A stretch of 64,000 nt of DNA from positions 1 through 64,000 of the forward strand of contig NZ_CAJUHF010000018.1 in NCBI RefSeq assembly GCF_910585845.1, written 5' to 3'. Source of the DNA: an uncultured Bacteroides sp. (GTDB lineage Bacteria > Bacteroidota > Bacteroidia > Bacteroidales > Bacteroidaceae). Below, piece after piece: positions 36,144 through 45,222 of the stretch (position 1 is the first letter of the stretch; each line of letters opens with the position of its first letter). The notes below the pieces were generated by a model, which was not told where the DNA came from, made no database searches, and was given only the letters and a program-made list of their open reading frames with translations. The translations under genes and the position numbers were made by a program.

Positions 36144-36175
36144 AATTCAACCATTAATCATATCGTATAAAAGAA

Positions 36176-36697
36176 ATGGCACTAATAAAATCAGTACGAG
36201 GTTTCACTCCTGAATTCGGAGACAACTGCTTTTTAGCAGACAATGCCGTAATCATCGGAGATGTCAAAATGGGAAAAGACTGTAGCGTTTGGTTCAGCAC
36301 TGTATTACGCGGAGACGTTAATTCCATCCGTATCGGCAATGGAGTGAACATACAAGACGGCAGTGTACTGCATACCTTATATGAAAAGTCAACCATTGAA
36401 ATAGGCGACAATGTTTCCATAGGACATAACGTGACTATCCACGGAGCAACAATCAAAGACTATGCTTTAGTGGGAATGGGAGCAACAGTGCTTGACCATG
36501 CCGTAGTGGGTGAAGGCGCCATTGTCGCTGCCGGTTCATTGGTTCTGAGTAACACTATCATCGAACCAGGAAGCATTTGGGGCGGCGTACCTGCCAAATT
36601 TATCAAAAAAGTAGATCCCGCCCAAGCTAAAGAACTGAACCAAAAGATAGCACATAACTATTTAATGTACTCTGACTGGTACAAAAAAGATGAATAG
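36176..36697 (+). CDS. gamma-carbonic anhydrase-like hexapeptide protein
   Basis: 173 aa left-handed beta-helix of the YrdA/PaaY/CaiE group. Hexapeptide repeats run from about 12 to 140 (NAVIIGDVKMGKDCSVWFST, VLRGDVNSIRIGNGVNIQDG). The three zinc histidines of gamma-CA fit H in VLHTLYE, and the two in SIGHNVTIHGATI. A C-terminal helix follows. It may hydrate CO2 or be an acyl/unknown-substrate relative; activity in this subgroup is often unproven. Second gene of a two-gene unit. Confidence 0.88.
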   Translation: MALIKSVRGFTPEFGDNCFLADNAVIIGDVKMGKDCSVWFSTVLRGDVNSIRIGNGVNIQDGSVLHTLYEKSTIEIGDNVSIGHNVTIHGATIKDYALVGMGATVLDHAVVGEGAIVAAGSLVLSNTIIEPGSIWGGVPAKFIKKVDPAQAKELNQKIAHNYLMYSDWYKKDE

Positions 36698-36726
36698 ACA
36701 AATGTAGTGACAAAAAGGAAAATAAT

Positions 36727-36768
36727 AATGGTGATAGAACGACAATTCATTATCGTTTTATCACCATT
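36727..36768. terminator. bidirectional terminator
   Basis: AATGGTGATAGAACGA (36727-36742) and TCGTTTTATCACCATT (36753-36768) form a 16-bp stem with one G-T. It lies between convergent genes. The T-rich side on the minus strand (ATTATTATTTTCCTTTTT) favours ending waaA; the plus side has less T. Confidence 0.7.
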
Positions 36769-36866
36769 ATCACCTTATCACCATCATCATTTCAACAATC
36801 TATATCCTTCGGCTTTAAAAGGGGAACGCAACTCTTAAAAGCTCCTCAACCGACCTAATTCCTTTC

Positions 36867-38093
36867 TCAGAAATTAATCATGCCCAGCACCTTATCCGTT
36901 GCTCCGGCATTGCTCGTAACATAATGTCCGGCATTCGCACCCGCCTCATGCAGAAATGCCTCATCTGTCAACATCCGGTCGAGCAATTCCTTCAATTCCT
37001 CATAGCTCTTGATAGAGAAAGCCCCTTTGGCTTCTATCAGTTGAACAGCTTCCATAAATTTCTGGTATTTAGGACCAAATATTACCGGAATGCCATAGAC
37101 AGCCGCTTCCAGCGTATTATGGATACCCACACCAAAACCTCCGCCGATATAGGCAATCTCGCCATAACGATAGATGGAAGAGAGTAAACCGAAACAATCA
37201 ATTATCAAGCAATCCGCCTTCAATACATTCTTTTCATCCGCACGGGTATAACGCACATAAGGCCTTTTCAGTTTACGGATAATCTCCACCAGATGGTTTT
37301 CGTCTATCACATGCGGAGCTATTATCAGCTTCACTTCCGGATGATTGTTAAAATATTCAATGAACAAATCTTCATCCGGCTGCCAGGAACTTCCTGCAAC
37401 GAAAGTCATCGTATTGTTCTTGAACAACTCTACCAAAGGCAGGTCCTTTGCCTCCTCGCGTATCTGCAACACACGGTCAAAGCGCGTATCGCCCACCACT
37501 GTTACACGATTAATGCCTATCTTGCTCAGATAACGTTTTGAACGCTCGTTCTGAACAAACAGATGATCAAAATTGCGCAATACATGGCGATAAGTACCAC
37601 CATACCATTTGAAAAAAATCTGTCCACGACGAAATATAGACGAAACGCTATATACCGGAATACGACGCCTATGCAATTCAGCCAAATAATTCTTCCAGAA
37701 TTCATATTTAATGAAGAATGCCATGCAAGGATTAGCTATATCCAGGAATTTCTTCACATTGCGAGACTTATCAAACGGCAAGTAACACACGACATCCGCC
37801 CCCCGATAATTCTTGCGCACTTCGTATCCCGAAGGGGAAAAGAACGTCAATAAAATACCGTAATCCGGATATTTGGCACGTATCTTCTCTATTAGAGGAC
37901 GTCCCTGTTCAAATTCGCCCAAAGAAGCAGCATGAAACCATATATAACGGACGTCTTTTTCCAATTGCTGCCTGAGAAGTTCATACACCACCCAGTGCCC
38001 CTTCATCATCTTACGGGGTTTACGGCTGAACGGAGCCGCCAGATGCACCAAAAGATCGTAGATGCCTATCGCAAGGTCGTAAAGCATACTCAT
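36867..38093 (-). CDS. waaA: 3-deoxy-D-manno-octulosonic acid transferase
   Basis: About 408 aa from MSMLYDLAIGIYDLLVHLAA (ATG at 38093; another at 38087). The frame's longer N-terminus overlaps the gltX terminator and is unlikely. A membrane-anchoring N-terminal segment is followed by two Rossmann-like GT-B domains: WFHAASLGEFEQGRPLIEKI with the catalytic Glu, IKYEFWKNYL, and the donor-site motif GGGFGVGIHNTLEAAVYGIP. Adds Kdo to lipid A precursor at the inner membrane. Confidence 0.95.
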   Translation of the reverse strand: MSMLYDLAIGIYDLLVHLAAPFSRKPRKMMKGHWVVYELLRQQLEKDVRYIWFHAASLGEFEQGRPLIEKIRAKYPDYGILLTFFSPSGYEVRKNYRGADVVCYLPFDKSRNVKKFLDIANPCMAFFIKYEFWKNYLAELHRRRIPVYSVSSIFRRGQIFFKWYGGTYRHVLRNFDHLFVQNERSKRYLSKIGINRVTVVGDTRFDRVLQIREEAKDLPLVELFKNNTMTFVAGSSWQPDEDLFIEYFNNHPEVKLIIAPHVIDENHLVEIIRKLKRPYVRYTRADEKNVLKADCLIIDCFGLLSSIYRYGEIAYIGGGFGVGIHNTLEAAVYGIPVIFGPKYQKFMEAVQLIEAKGAFSIKSYEELKELLDRMLTDEAFLHEAGANAGHYVTSNAGATDKVLGMINF

Positions 38094-38135
38094 TAAATCT
38101 AAAGAATTAAGAATCGAAGAAAAAAAACAGAAAAT

Positions 38136-38161
38136 GGACACAACCACCGGATGGCGTGTCC
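38136..38161 (-). terminator. terminator after gltX
   Basis: On the minus strand GGACACGCCA pairs with TGGT-T-GTGTCC (one bulge), followed by ATTTTCTGTTTTTTTT. It lies between gltX and waaA, so waaA may depend on read-through or an unseen promoter. Confidence 0.7.
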
Positions 38162-38179
38162 CTATTTCCACTCTTCGAT

Positions 38180-39697
38180 TTATTTCAGTACTTCAATCGC
38201 ACGTTTCATACGTGCCAGTGTCTCTTCTTTGCCCAATACCCAGGAGATATCGAACATGTGCGGACCTTTCCCTTCGCCTACCAGTGTCAACCGGAAAGCA
38301 TTCATGATGTTTCCTGTATGATATCCCTTTTCAGCAATCCAGTCCATAACAATCTTCTCCTGACCTTCGATGCTAAAATCTTCAATGCCTGCCAAGACCT
38401 CCATCAACTCAGTCATGCAACGTGCAGAATCTTCTTTCCAGCGTTTCTTTACCGTTTTCTCGTCGTACTCAGTCGGAGCGACAAAGAAGAAACTACATGT
38501 CTCCCACAACTCACGTACGAAACTCACGCGATTCTTCATCATCCCCACTACCGTTACAACTTTCTCAAACGGAACTTCCACACCATGTTCTTTCAGTATG
38601 GGAATAAAGAGTTCCGCAACTTCCTGATCCGGCTTCGACAAAATATATTCATGGTTGAACCAGATACCTTTCTTAAAGTCAAATTTAGCTCCCGATTTGC
38701 TGCAATGGCTCAGGTCGAACAGTTTCACCAGTTCTTCCATCGACATGATTTCTTGGTCATTTCCCGGATTCCAACCCAACAGAGCCAAGAAATTGATGAC
38801 AGCTTCGGGCAGATATCCCGATTCACGGTATCCGGAAGATACCTCACCTGTCTTCGGATCATGCCATTCCAACGGGAACACCGGGAAACCGAGACGGTCA
38901 CCGTCACGCTTGCTCAATTTGCCGTTTCCTTCTGGTTTCAGCAACAAAGGCAGATGGGCAAAAGCAGGCATCGTCTCTTCCCAACCAAAAGCACGATAAA
39001 GTAATACATGCAATGGTGCCGAAGGCAACCACTCTTCACCGCGAATCACATGGGAGACTTCCATCAAATGGTCGTCTACGATATTTGCCAAATGATAAGT
39101 AGGCAATTCATCTGCCGACTTATAAAGCACTTTATCATCAAGAATAGAGGAGTTTATGATCACCTCGCCACGAATAAGGTCGTTGACATGCACGTCTTCA
39201 TTAGGTTCTATCTTGAAACGGACTACATATTGCTTACCCTCGGCAATCAATGCATCCACTTCTTCTTTGGGCAGTGTCAGCGAATTGCGCATCTGCATAC
39301 GCGTAGAGGCATCATACTGAAAGTTGGCAATCTCAGCACGCTTGGCATCCAATTCTGCCGGAGTATCGAAAGCGATATAGGCTTTGTCGGCATCGAGCAA
39401 CTGTTTCACATACTTCTTGTATATATCGCGACGTTCGGACTGGCGGTACGGGCCATAGTTTCCTCCAAAACTTACTCCTTCATCGAAATGAATACCCAGC
39501 CACTTGAAGGACTCCAATATATACTCTTCCGCTCCCGGTACAAATCGGTTACTGTCAGTATCTTCAATACGGAAAATCAAATCGCCTCCATGCTGGCGTG
39601 CAAAAAGATAATTGTATAATGCCGTACGCACACCACCGATGTGCAACGCTCCCGTGGGACTGGGAGCAAAACGAACTCGGACTCTTCTTTCTGTCAT
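38180..39697 (-). CDS. gltX: glutamyl-tRNA synthetase
   Basis: 505 aa from MTERRVRVRFAPSPTGALHI. Class I synthetase with HIGH-type motif (PTGALHIGG, near residue 15) and KMSKS-type motif KLSKRDGD (near 260), then the alpha-helical anticodon-binding C-domain. Asn/Gln discrimination cannot be judged by eye. Close to the -7 box at 39729. Confidence 0.97.
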   Translation of the reverse strand: MTERRVRVRFAPSPTGALHIGGVRTALYNYLFARQHGGDLIFRIEDTDSNRFVPGAEEYILESFKWLGIHFDEGVSFGGNYGPYRQSERRDIYKKYVKQLLDADKAYIAFDTPAELDAKRAEIANFQYDASTRMQMRNSLTLPKEEVDALIAEGKQYVVRFKIEPNEDVHVNDLIRGEVIINSSILDDKVLYKSADELPTYHLANIVDDHLMEVSHVIRGEEWLPSAPLHVLLYRAFGWEETMPAFAHLPLLLKPEGNGKLSKRDGDRLGFPVFPLEWHDPKTGEVSSGYRESGYLPEAVINFLALLGWNPGNDQEIMSMEELVKLFDLSHCSKSGAKFDFKKGIWFNHEYILSKPDQEVAELFIPILKEHGVEVPFEKVVTVVGMMKNRVSFVRELWETCSFFFVAPTEYDEKTVKKRWKEDSARCMTELMEVLAGIEDFSIEGQEKIVMDWIAEKGYHTGNIMNAFRLTLVGEGKGPHMFDISWVLGKEETLARMKRAIEVLK

Positions 39698-39728
39698 ATT
39701 ATGCATCAATTATGAGATAATTAGATGG

Positions 39729-39736
39729 CAAAATTA
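39729..39736 (-). promoter_or_regulatory. -7 box before gltX
   Basis: TAATTTTG on the minus strand, exact TAnnTTTG, about 32 bp before the gltX ATG. No clear -33 element. Confidence 0.5.
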
Positions 39737-39794
39737 AATCTTTTTTTCCACACTATTGTTTTTTTTTGTACTTTTCGCAAAAAATTCAACCGAT

Positions 39795-41855
39795 ATGAAT
39801 AAATATAGACCTCAGAAAAACTTTTCTTATAGAGATTTGCTATACAAAGTGCTCATTTTTATCGGCACAGTGGCTGCTATTGTTTACTTTCTGCCGCGTG
39901 ACGGCAAGTTCAACTATCAGTTCGACATAAACAAGCCATGGAAATACGGTCAGTTGATGGCAACTTTTGAATTCCCCATTTATAAGGAAGATGCCATCGT
40001 CAAGCGAGAACAAGACAGCATACTCGCCACGTTCCAGCCTTACTATCAACTGGACAAAAGCATAGAGAAGAGTGTACTCAGCAGGTTAAAGAACGATTAT
40101 CAAACTCATCTGCACGACATTGTACCCTCTACGGACTATATGCGTCATATAGAAAGAACATTATCTGAAATATATAAAGCAGGAATCGTCTCCACCGAAG
40201 GGCTCGACAAGCTACAGGAAGACAGTACCGCTTCCATCATGGTGATCGATGACAAGCTTGCCAACCAACGCGCCACCGAACAATTGTATTCCGTGAAAGA
40301 GGCCTATTCCTACCTGCTAACGGCAGATACCGTACACTACTCTCCGCATATATTGCGGCAATGCGCCCTCAATGAATACTTATACCCCAACCTGACGTAT
40401 GACGAACAACGGACAGAAACGGCGAGGAAGGAAATCCTCGACAATTATGCTTGGGCAAATGGCATTGTTGTCAGTGGACAAAAAATCATCGACCGAGGAG
40501 AGATCGTTACCAAAGAAACCTACAACATCCTCGAAAGTCTGCGCAAGGAATCCATCCAGCGTAGTGAATCCATCGGACAAAAAAGGCTGATACTGACAGG
40601 ACAGATACTATTTGTCGGTGTATTCATCCTATGTTTCATGCTCTATCTGGAGTTATTCCGCAAAGATTATTACGAACATAAAGGTAGCTTGTCACTACAG
40701 TTCTGCATCATCGTATTCTATTGCGTGGTGACTGCTCTCATGGTTACACATAATATCTATAATGTCTACATCCTTCCGTACGCCATGTTGCCTATCATCA
40801 TCCGCATATTCCTTGATTCGCGCACGGCATTCCTTACGCATACGGTCACTATACTGATCTGTTCCATCTGTCTGCGCTTTCCGCATGAATTCATCTTGTT
40901 GCAACTGTCGGCAGGGCTTGTTGCCATATTCAGCCTGCGTGAGTTGTCGCAACGCTCGCAGTTGTTCCGGACAGCGGTATTGGTGATACTCACTTATGCT
41001 GCCGTCTACTTTTCTTTTGAACTGATTACAGAAAATGATTTGTCGAAGCTGAATGGTAGTATGTACACCTATTTTATAGCGAACGGCGTGTTGCTGCTAT
41101 TTGCCTATCCGCTGCTGTTCCTGCTGGAAAAGACTTTCGGTTTTACGTCCAATGTAACATTGGTGGAACTTTCCAATATCAACAATCCGCTATTGCGTCG
41201 TTTGTCCGAGACTGTTCCAGGCACCTTCCAACACTCCATGCAAGTCGCCAACCTTGCCGCAGAAGCAGCCAACCGTATCGGTGCCAAAAGCCAGTTAGTG
41301 CGTACCGGTGCTTTATACCACGACATCGGCAAGATGGAGAATCCGGTATTCTTCACCGAAAACCAGTCAAGAGGAATCAATCCTCACAAGAACCTCAGCT
41401 ACGAACAAAGTGCACAAGTCATTATCGGACATGTAACGGATGGACTGAAATTGGCAGAGAAGAACAATCTGCCTAAGGTGATAAAGGACTTTATCTGTAC
41501 CCATCATGGCAGGGGGAAAACAAAATATTTCTATATCTCATGGAAAAACGAACATCCGGACGAAGAGCCGAATGATGAAATGTTCACTTATCCCGGTCCG
41601 AACCCGTTTACTCGCGAAACAGCCATATTGATGATGGCGGATGCCGTGGAAGCGGCTTCCCGCAGTCTGCCTGAATATACGGAGGAGAGTATCAACAACT
41701 TGGTGGAAAAGATCATAGATTCGCAATTGGAAGAGGGATATTTCAAGGAATGTCCCATTACCTTCAAGGATATTGCCATTATTAAATCGGTATTCAAAGA
41801 GAAACTGACAACCATTTATCATACGCGCATCAGCTATCCTGAACTCAAAAGATAG
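39795..41855 (+). CDS. 7TM-HD membrane phosphohydrolase (PgpH/YqfF-like)
   Basis: About 686 aa from MNKYRPQKNFSYRD; an earlier ATG at 39756 lies in the poly-T leader. One N-terminal membrane segment (about 18-36), an extracytoplasmic domain (about 45-270), seven membrane segments (about 275-470), then a cytoplasmic HD domain with YHDIGKMENPVFF, a second HH in ICTHHGRGK and a late Asp in MMADAVEAASRS. PgpH of Listeria hydrolyses c-di-AMP; that activity is a reasonable inference here. Confidence 0.92.
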   Translation: MNKYRPQKNFSYRDLLYKVLIFIGTVAAIVYFLPRDGKFNYQFDINKPWKYGQLMATFEFPIYKEDAIVKREQDSILATFQPYYQLDKSIEKSVLSRLKNDYQTHLHDIVPSTDYMRHIERTLSEIYKAGIVSTEGLDKLQEDSTASIMVIDDKLANQRATEQLYSVKEAYSYLLTADTVHYSPHILRQCALNEYLYPNLTYDEQRTETARKEILDNYAWANGIVVSGQKIIDRGEIVTKETYNILESLRKESIQRSESIGQKRLILTGQILFVGVFILCFMLYLELFRKDYYEHKGSLSLQFCIIVFYCVVTALMVTHNIYNVYILPYAMLPIIIRIFLDSRTAFLTHTVTILICSICLRFPHEFILLQLSAGLVAIFSLRELSQRSQLFRTAVLVILTYAAVYFSFELITENDLSKLNGSMYTYFIANGVLLLFAYPLLFLLEKTFGFTSNVTLVELSNINNPLLRRLSETVPGTFQHSMQVANLAAEAANRIGAKSQLVRTGALYHDIGKMENPVFFTENQSRGINPHKNLSYEQSAQVIIGHVTDGLKLAEKNNLPKVIKDFICTHHGRGKTKYFYISWKNEHPDEEPNDEMFTYPGPNPFTRETAILMMADAVEAASRSLPEYTEESINNLVEKIIDSQLEEGYFKECPITFKDIAIIKSVFKEKLTTIYHTRISYPELKR

Positions 41856-41871
41856 TTCGTAGAGAAAAGAG

Positions 41872-41925
41872 TTACCGGAAATCAGAAGGAGTTATCGGCC
41901 GATAATCCCTTCTGATTTCCGGTAA
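41872..41925. terminator. 54-bp palindrome between convergent genes (locus E)
   Basis: Two 27-base arms, TTACCGGAAATCAGAAGG... and ...CCTTCTGATTTCCGGTAA, meet at TTATCGGCCGATAA with only two mismatches. It can end both the HD gene and the phosphatase gene. It also contains three small palindromes centred at 41876.5, 41898.5 and 41920.5, exactly 22 bp apart, like the arrays at 18659, 42461 and 59944. Confidence 0.8.
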
Positions 41926-41941
41926 ATTCTTTATAATAGCC

Positions 41942-42412
41942 CTACCTCAAGCTTTCCAATAGTCCGGCGCAAGCATCTTCAAGCAGGTCGAGGACATACT
42001 CGAAGCCCTCAGCACCTCCATAATATGGGTCGGGAACATGGTCGGCATAGGTAAAACGGGTGCAATACTCCGTCATACGGTGAATCTTCTTCCATGATTC
42101 GACAGAAGGGGCGCGCTCTTTCAAATCATCTATATTACGGTCGTCCATACCGATGATTAAATCGAAATTGTAGAAATCTTCTGTCCGTACAGGGCGCGAA
42201 CGATGGGTAAGGTCATATCCTCTACGAATGGCATGTGCACGCATCCGGCTGTCCGGCAACTCCCCTTGGTGATAGGAAAGGATACCGGCGGAGTCTATCA
42301 CAAAGTCATTTTCCAGTCCGGCTTCTTCCAGCAAATGTTTCATCACTCCCTCGGCAGAAGAGGAACGACAGATATTGCCGAGGCATACGAAAAGTATTTT
42401 ACGAGGTTTCAT
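41942..42412 (-). CDS. low-molecular-weight protein-tyrosine phosphatase
   Basis: 156 aa from MKPRKILFVCLGNICRSSSA. The P-loop CLGNICRS holds the nucleophile Cys and the Arg; the general acid Asp is in VPDPYYGG. The frame remains open upstream to 42592, but those 60 residues are only translated 22-bp repeat and are not part of the family. It follows priA across that repeat array. May act in capsule or exopolysaccharide control, as in other bacteria; no such genes are nearby. Confidence 0.93.
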   Translation of the reverse strand: MKPRKILFVCLGNICRSSSAEGVMKHLLEEAGLENDFVIDSAGILSYHQGELPDSRMRAHAIRRGYDLTHRSRPVRTEDFYNFDLIIGMDDRNIDDLKERAPSVESWKKIHRMTEYCTRFTYADHVPDPYYGGAEGFEYVLDLLEDACAGLLESLR

Positions 42413-42460
42413 AAGTACGTTTTTACATTTTAGAGCGTAAAGATAGAAGTTTTCTACAAA

Positions 42461-42592
42461 AAAGCCGTCGCATTTGCTACCGAAACCCCAGGGGTTTGCC
42501 GGGAAATTGCCCCGCATTTGTCTGGAAAACCCCAGGGGAATCCGACACAAAGCCCAGGGGATTCGGACACAAAATCCAGGGGAGTCCGACAA
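42461..42592. repeat. array of six 22-bp palindromic units (locus B)
   Basis: Units start at 42461, 42483, 42505, 42527, 42549 and 42571. Four share AAAnCCCAGGGG, and unit 2 is a perfect palindrome AAACCCCaGGGGTTT. Units 1 and 3 differ but resemble each other (GCATTTG). Palindrome centres fall at 42468, 42490, 42512, 42534, 42556 and 42578. The array fills the space between priA and the phosphatase gene; units are joined without spacers. Confidence 0.9.
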
Positions 42593-42601
42593 ATTGGAAC
42601 C

Positions 42602-45073
42602 TTACATCGGATCCACGTCATAATAGACAATGAGCGACTTAAAGCGATCTTCCGCCACCATCTCTTTCTGCACCTGTACCAACAGTTCGCGCACACGTGT
42701 CATGGGAGCATTATACTCTATCTTCACCACAATCTTGCGTATGAACAACGTCTGTATGCGAGCAACGGGTGGTTTGTCCGGTCCCAGCACACGACTGCTG
42801 AAGAACGCACGCAATTTATCCGCCATAGTACGCGCCATCAGATCGAGCAACTGTTCGTTACGGTTCTTCAGATAGACGTAGACCAGACGGTAATAGGGCG
42901 GATAATGGAACATCTGACGCTCGGCAAGTTGTCCGGACACCATCTGCTCGAAGTCATTATGGATGACTTGGGAGATAATGGGATGATCGATGCTCTTAGT
43001 CTGCAGGATAACCCGCCCACGTTTGTTCTTCCGTCCGGCACGCCCCGCCACTTGAGCCATCAACTGGAAGGCGCGCTCATAAGAGCGGAAGTCGGGATAG
43101 TTCAGCATCGTATCCGCATTCAGTATGCCGACCACGCTGACATGGGCAAAGTCCAGTCCTTTAGAGACCATCTGCGTACCGATCAAGATATTTGTCTTGC
43201 CTTGTTCGAAGTCTGCGATGATGCGCTCGTATGCCGAACGGGTACGGGTGGTATCCAAATCCATGCGAGCTACCGTAGCTTCCGGAAACAAGGCTTTGAT
43301 ATCATCTTCTATCTTCTCCGTCCCGAAACCGCGGTTACGTAGGTCGGTGCCTTCGCAGGCGGGACATTGGCGAGGCAACTGATAGGTATAACCGCAATAG
43401 TGACAAGTCAATTGGTTCAGGCCTTTATGATAGGTTAGGCTGACATCGCAATTCTTGCATTTCGGCACCCAGCCGCATGTGTGGCACTCAATCATCGGGG
43501 CAAAGCCACGGCGGTTCTGAAACAGGATAATCTGCTCCTTCTGCGCCAGTGCCTCTCGGATATACTGTAACAGCAATGGCGAGAAAGGACCGTTCATACG
43601 CTTCTTGCGGTGCAGTTCGTAGATGTCTACGGGAATGATTTCCGGAAGTTGTATTTCCTTATGCCGTTCTTTCAGCTCCACCAGTCCGTACTTGCCGGTG
43701 GAAGCATTGTACCACGTCTCGATGGAGGGGGTGGCGGTACCCAACAAGGTCTTGGCACCATACATCGTTGCCAAGACAATTGCCGCATTACGGGCATGGT
43801 AACGAGGGGCAGGATCTTGCTGTTTGTAGGTATTTTCGTGCTCCTCGTCTACAATCACCAGTCCCAGATTGCGGAAAGGAAGAAAGATGGAAGAGCGGAC
43901 ACCGAGGATAATGTCATATCCCTTGTCAGACAATTGCTTCTGCCAGATTTCTACCCGCTCAGCATCGGGAAACTTGGAGTGATATATGCCCAAACGGTTG
44001 CCGAATACACGTTGCAGGCGTTCCGTAATCTGTGTAGTGAGAGCTATCTCAGGAAGCAAGTACAACACCTGTTTCCCTTGCCGGATGATTTCTTCTATCA
44101 GATGAATATAGATTTCCGTCTTTCCGCTGGCAGTCACTCCGTGCAACAGACAGACATTCTTCGAACGGAAGTTCTGCACAATATCGTCGTAAGCCCGTTG
44201 TTGGTGTTCATTCAGAGGATTCATCGGAAGGGTGTCTCGAACCATAGTGTTCAACCGCCCCACTTCCTGCTGGTAGGTTTCAAAGATGTGTTTCTCCACC
44301 AAGCCATTGAACACAGCGGGTGAAGCACCGGCGCGGAGCAGGAGCTCCTTCTTTGTGACCTCCTTAGGCAGGTTCTTCAGTCCCTCCCCTCCCAAAATGG
44401 CAGACAACTCGATGTACTTCATCAGCAGATCCAACTGCTTCGGGGCGCGCGCCAGTTCATCGAAAAGCATTTGCAACCTCGTCTCATTCCGCACAGCCTC
44501 CGTCAGTCTGACACGGGTCTCGGTTTTCGGTTTATAGGTGCGGCGGAGTTCTTCTTTCACGAAGATGGCTTCTTTGTCGAGCAACGACTTGATGATGGGA
44601 AGGACATTCTTGATGCCACTCTCCTTTTCCAGCTTGGTGATGCACTGTTCAGGGGCGACGGAAAGCAGATCCAGAATCTTCTGTTCCCGTTCGGGCAAGC
44701 GGACTTCCGACTCAAAATCAGGGTTATATTCCACCATCGTCTCGCTCTCCAACTTCAGTCCGGAGGGCAAAGCCGCTTTATACACATCTCCCTGCGTACA
44801 GAGATAATAATCTGCCAGCCACTCCCAAAACTTGAACTGCTCCGGCAATAATATCGGACGGGCGTCCAATAGCGTCAACACGTCTTTCACCTCATACTCT
44901 TCCGGCTTGAAATAATGTACGTTGCGCACAATTGCCGTATAGAACTTCTTCCGTCCGAACGGCACGACCACGCGGCAACCTATCTGCACCTCGTCTGCCC
45001 ACTCTTCGGGCAAAGAGTAGGTGAAATAACGGGGCAAGGGCAAGGGCAATATGACATCCGCAAACTTTTTCAT
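42602..45073 (-). CDS. priA: primosomal replication-restart helicase PriA
   Basis: 823 aa from MKKFADVILPLPLPRYFTYS; the longer frame up to 45163 has no family support. N-terminal 3'-DNA-binding domain, then SF2 helicase with Walker A GVTASGKTE and DEAH-type box VDEEHENTYK, and the zinc-binding Cys set (IECHTCGWVPKCKNCDVSLT, LTCHYCGYTYQLPRQCPACE). Reloads the replisome at stalled forks. Confidence 0.97.
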   Translation of the reverse strand: MKKFADVILPLPLPRYFTYSLPEEWADEVQIGCRVVVPFGRKKFYTAIVRNVHYFKPEEYEVKDVLTLLDARPILLPEQFKFWEWLADYYLCTQGDVYKAALPSGLKLESETMVEYNPDFESEVRLPEREQKILDLLSVAPEQCITKLEKESGIKNVLPIIKSLLDKEAIFVKEELRRTYKPKTETRVRLTEAVRNETRLQMLFDELARAPKQLDLLMKYIELSAILGGEGLKNLPKEVTKKELLLRAGASPAVFNGLVEKHIFETYQQEVGRLNTMVRDTLPMNPLNEHQQRAYDDIVQNFRSKNVCLLHGVTASGKTEIYIHLIEEIIRQGKQVLYLLPEIALTTQITERLQRVFGNRLGIYHSKFPDAERVEIWQKQLSDKGYDIILGVRSSIFLPFRNLGLVIVDEEHENTYKQQDPAPRYHARNAAIVLATMYGAKTLLGTATPSIETWYNASTGKYGLVELKERHKEIQLPEIIPVDIYELHRKKRMNGPFSPLLLQYIREALAQKEQIILFQNRRGFAPMIECHTCGWVPKCKNCDVSLTYHKGLNQLTCHYCGYTYQLPRQCPACEGTDLRNRGFGTEKIEDDIKALFPEATVARMDLDTTRTRSAYERIIADFEQGKTNILIGTQMVSKGLDFAHVSVVGILNADTMLNYPDFRSYERAFQLMAQVAGRAGRKNKRGRVILQTKSIDHPIISQVIHNDFEQMVSGQLAERQMFHYPPYYRLVYVYLKNRNEQLLDLMARTMADKLRAFFSSRVLGPDKPPVARIQTLFIRKIVVKIEYNAPMTRVRELLVQVQKEMVAEDRFKSLIVYYDVDPM

Positions 45074-45081
45074 CGTGACGG

Positions 45082-45089
45082 CAAAGATA
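45082..45089 (-). promoter_or_regulatory. -7 box before priA
   Basis: TATCTTTG on the minus strand, exact match, only 8 bp before the ATG. Either a near-leaderless transcript or a chance match. Confidence 0.35.
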
Positions 45090-45134
45090 CGAAGAAGTAT
45101 CCAATAGCTGAAAGTATCTGCCGAAAGATACACA

Positions 45135-45174
45135 AATCCACCGTACCGGATACATAGACCCAATACGGTGGATT
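45135..45174 (-). terminator. terminator after the outer-membrane barrel gene
   Basis: Perfect 11-bp stem AATCCACCGTA / TACGGTGGATT with an 18-base loop. The minus-strand tail TGTGTATCTTT is moderately T-rich. Confidence 0.65.
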
Positions 45175-45222
45175 CAATATAGTTCTACAAAACCTCGCTT
45201 ATTTCATACGATACCGTTCCGG

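Noticed and set aside
42413..42592. A 60-residue N-terminal extension of the tyrosine phosphatase
   Set aside because: It is only the 22-bp repeat array read through in frame; the family starts at the Met before KPRKILFVCLGN.
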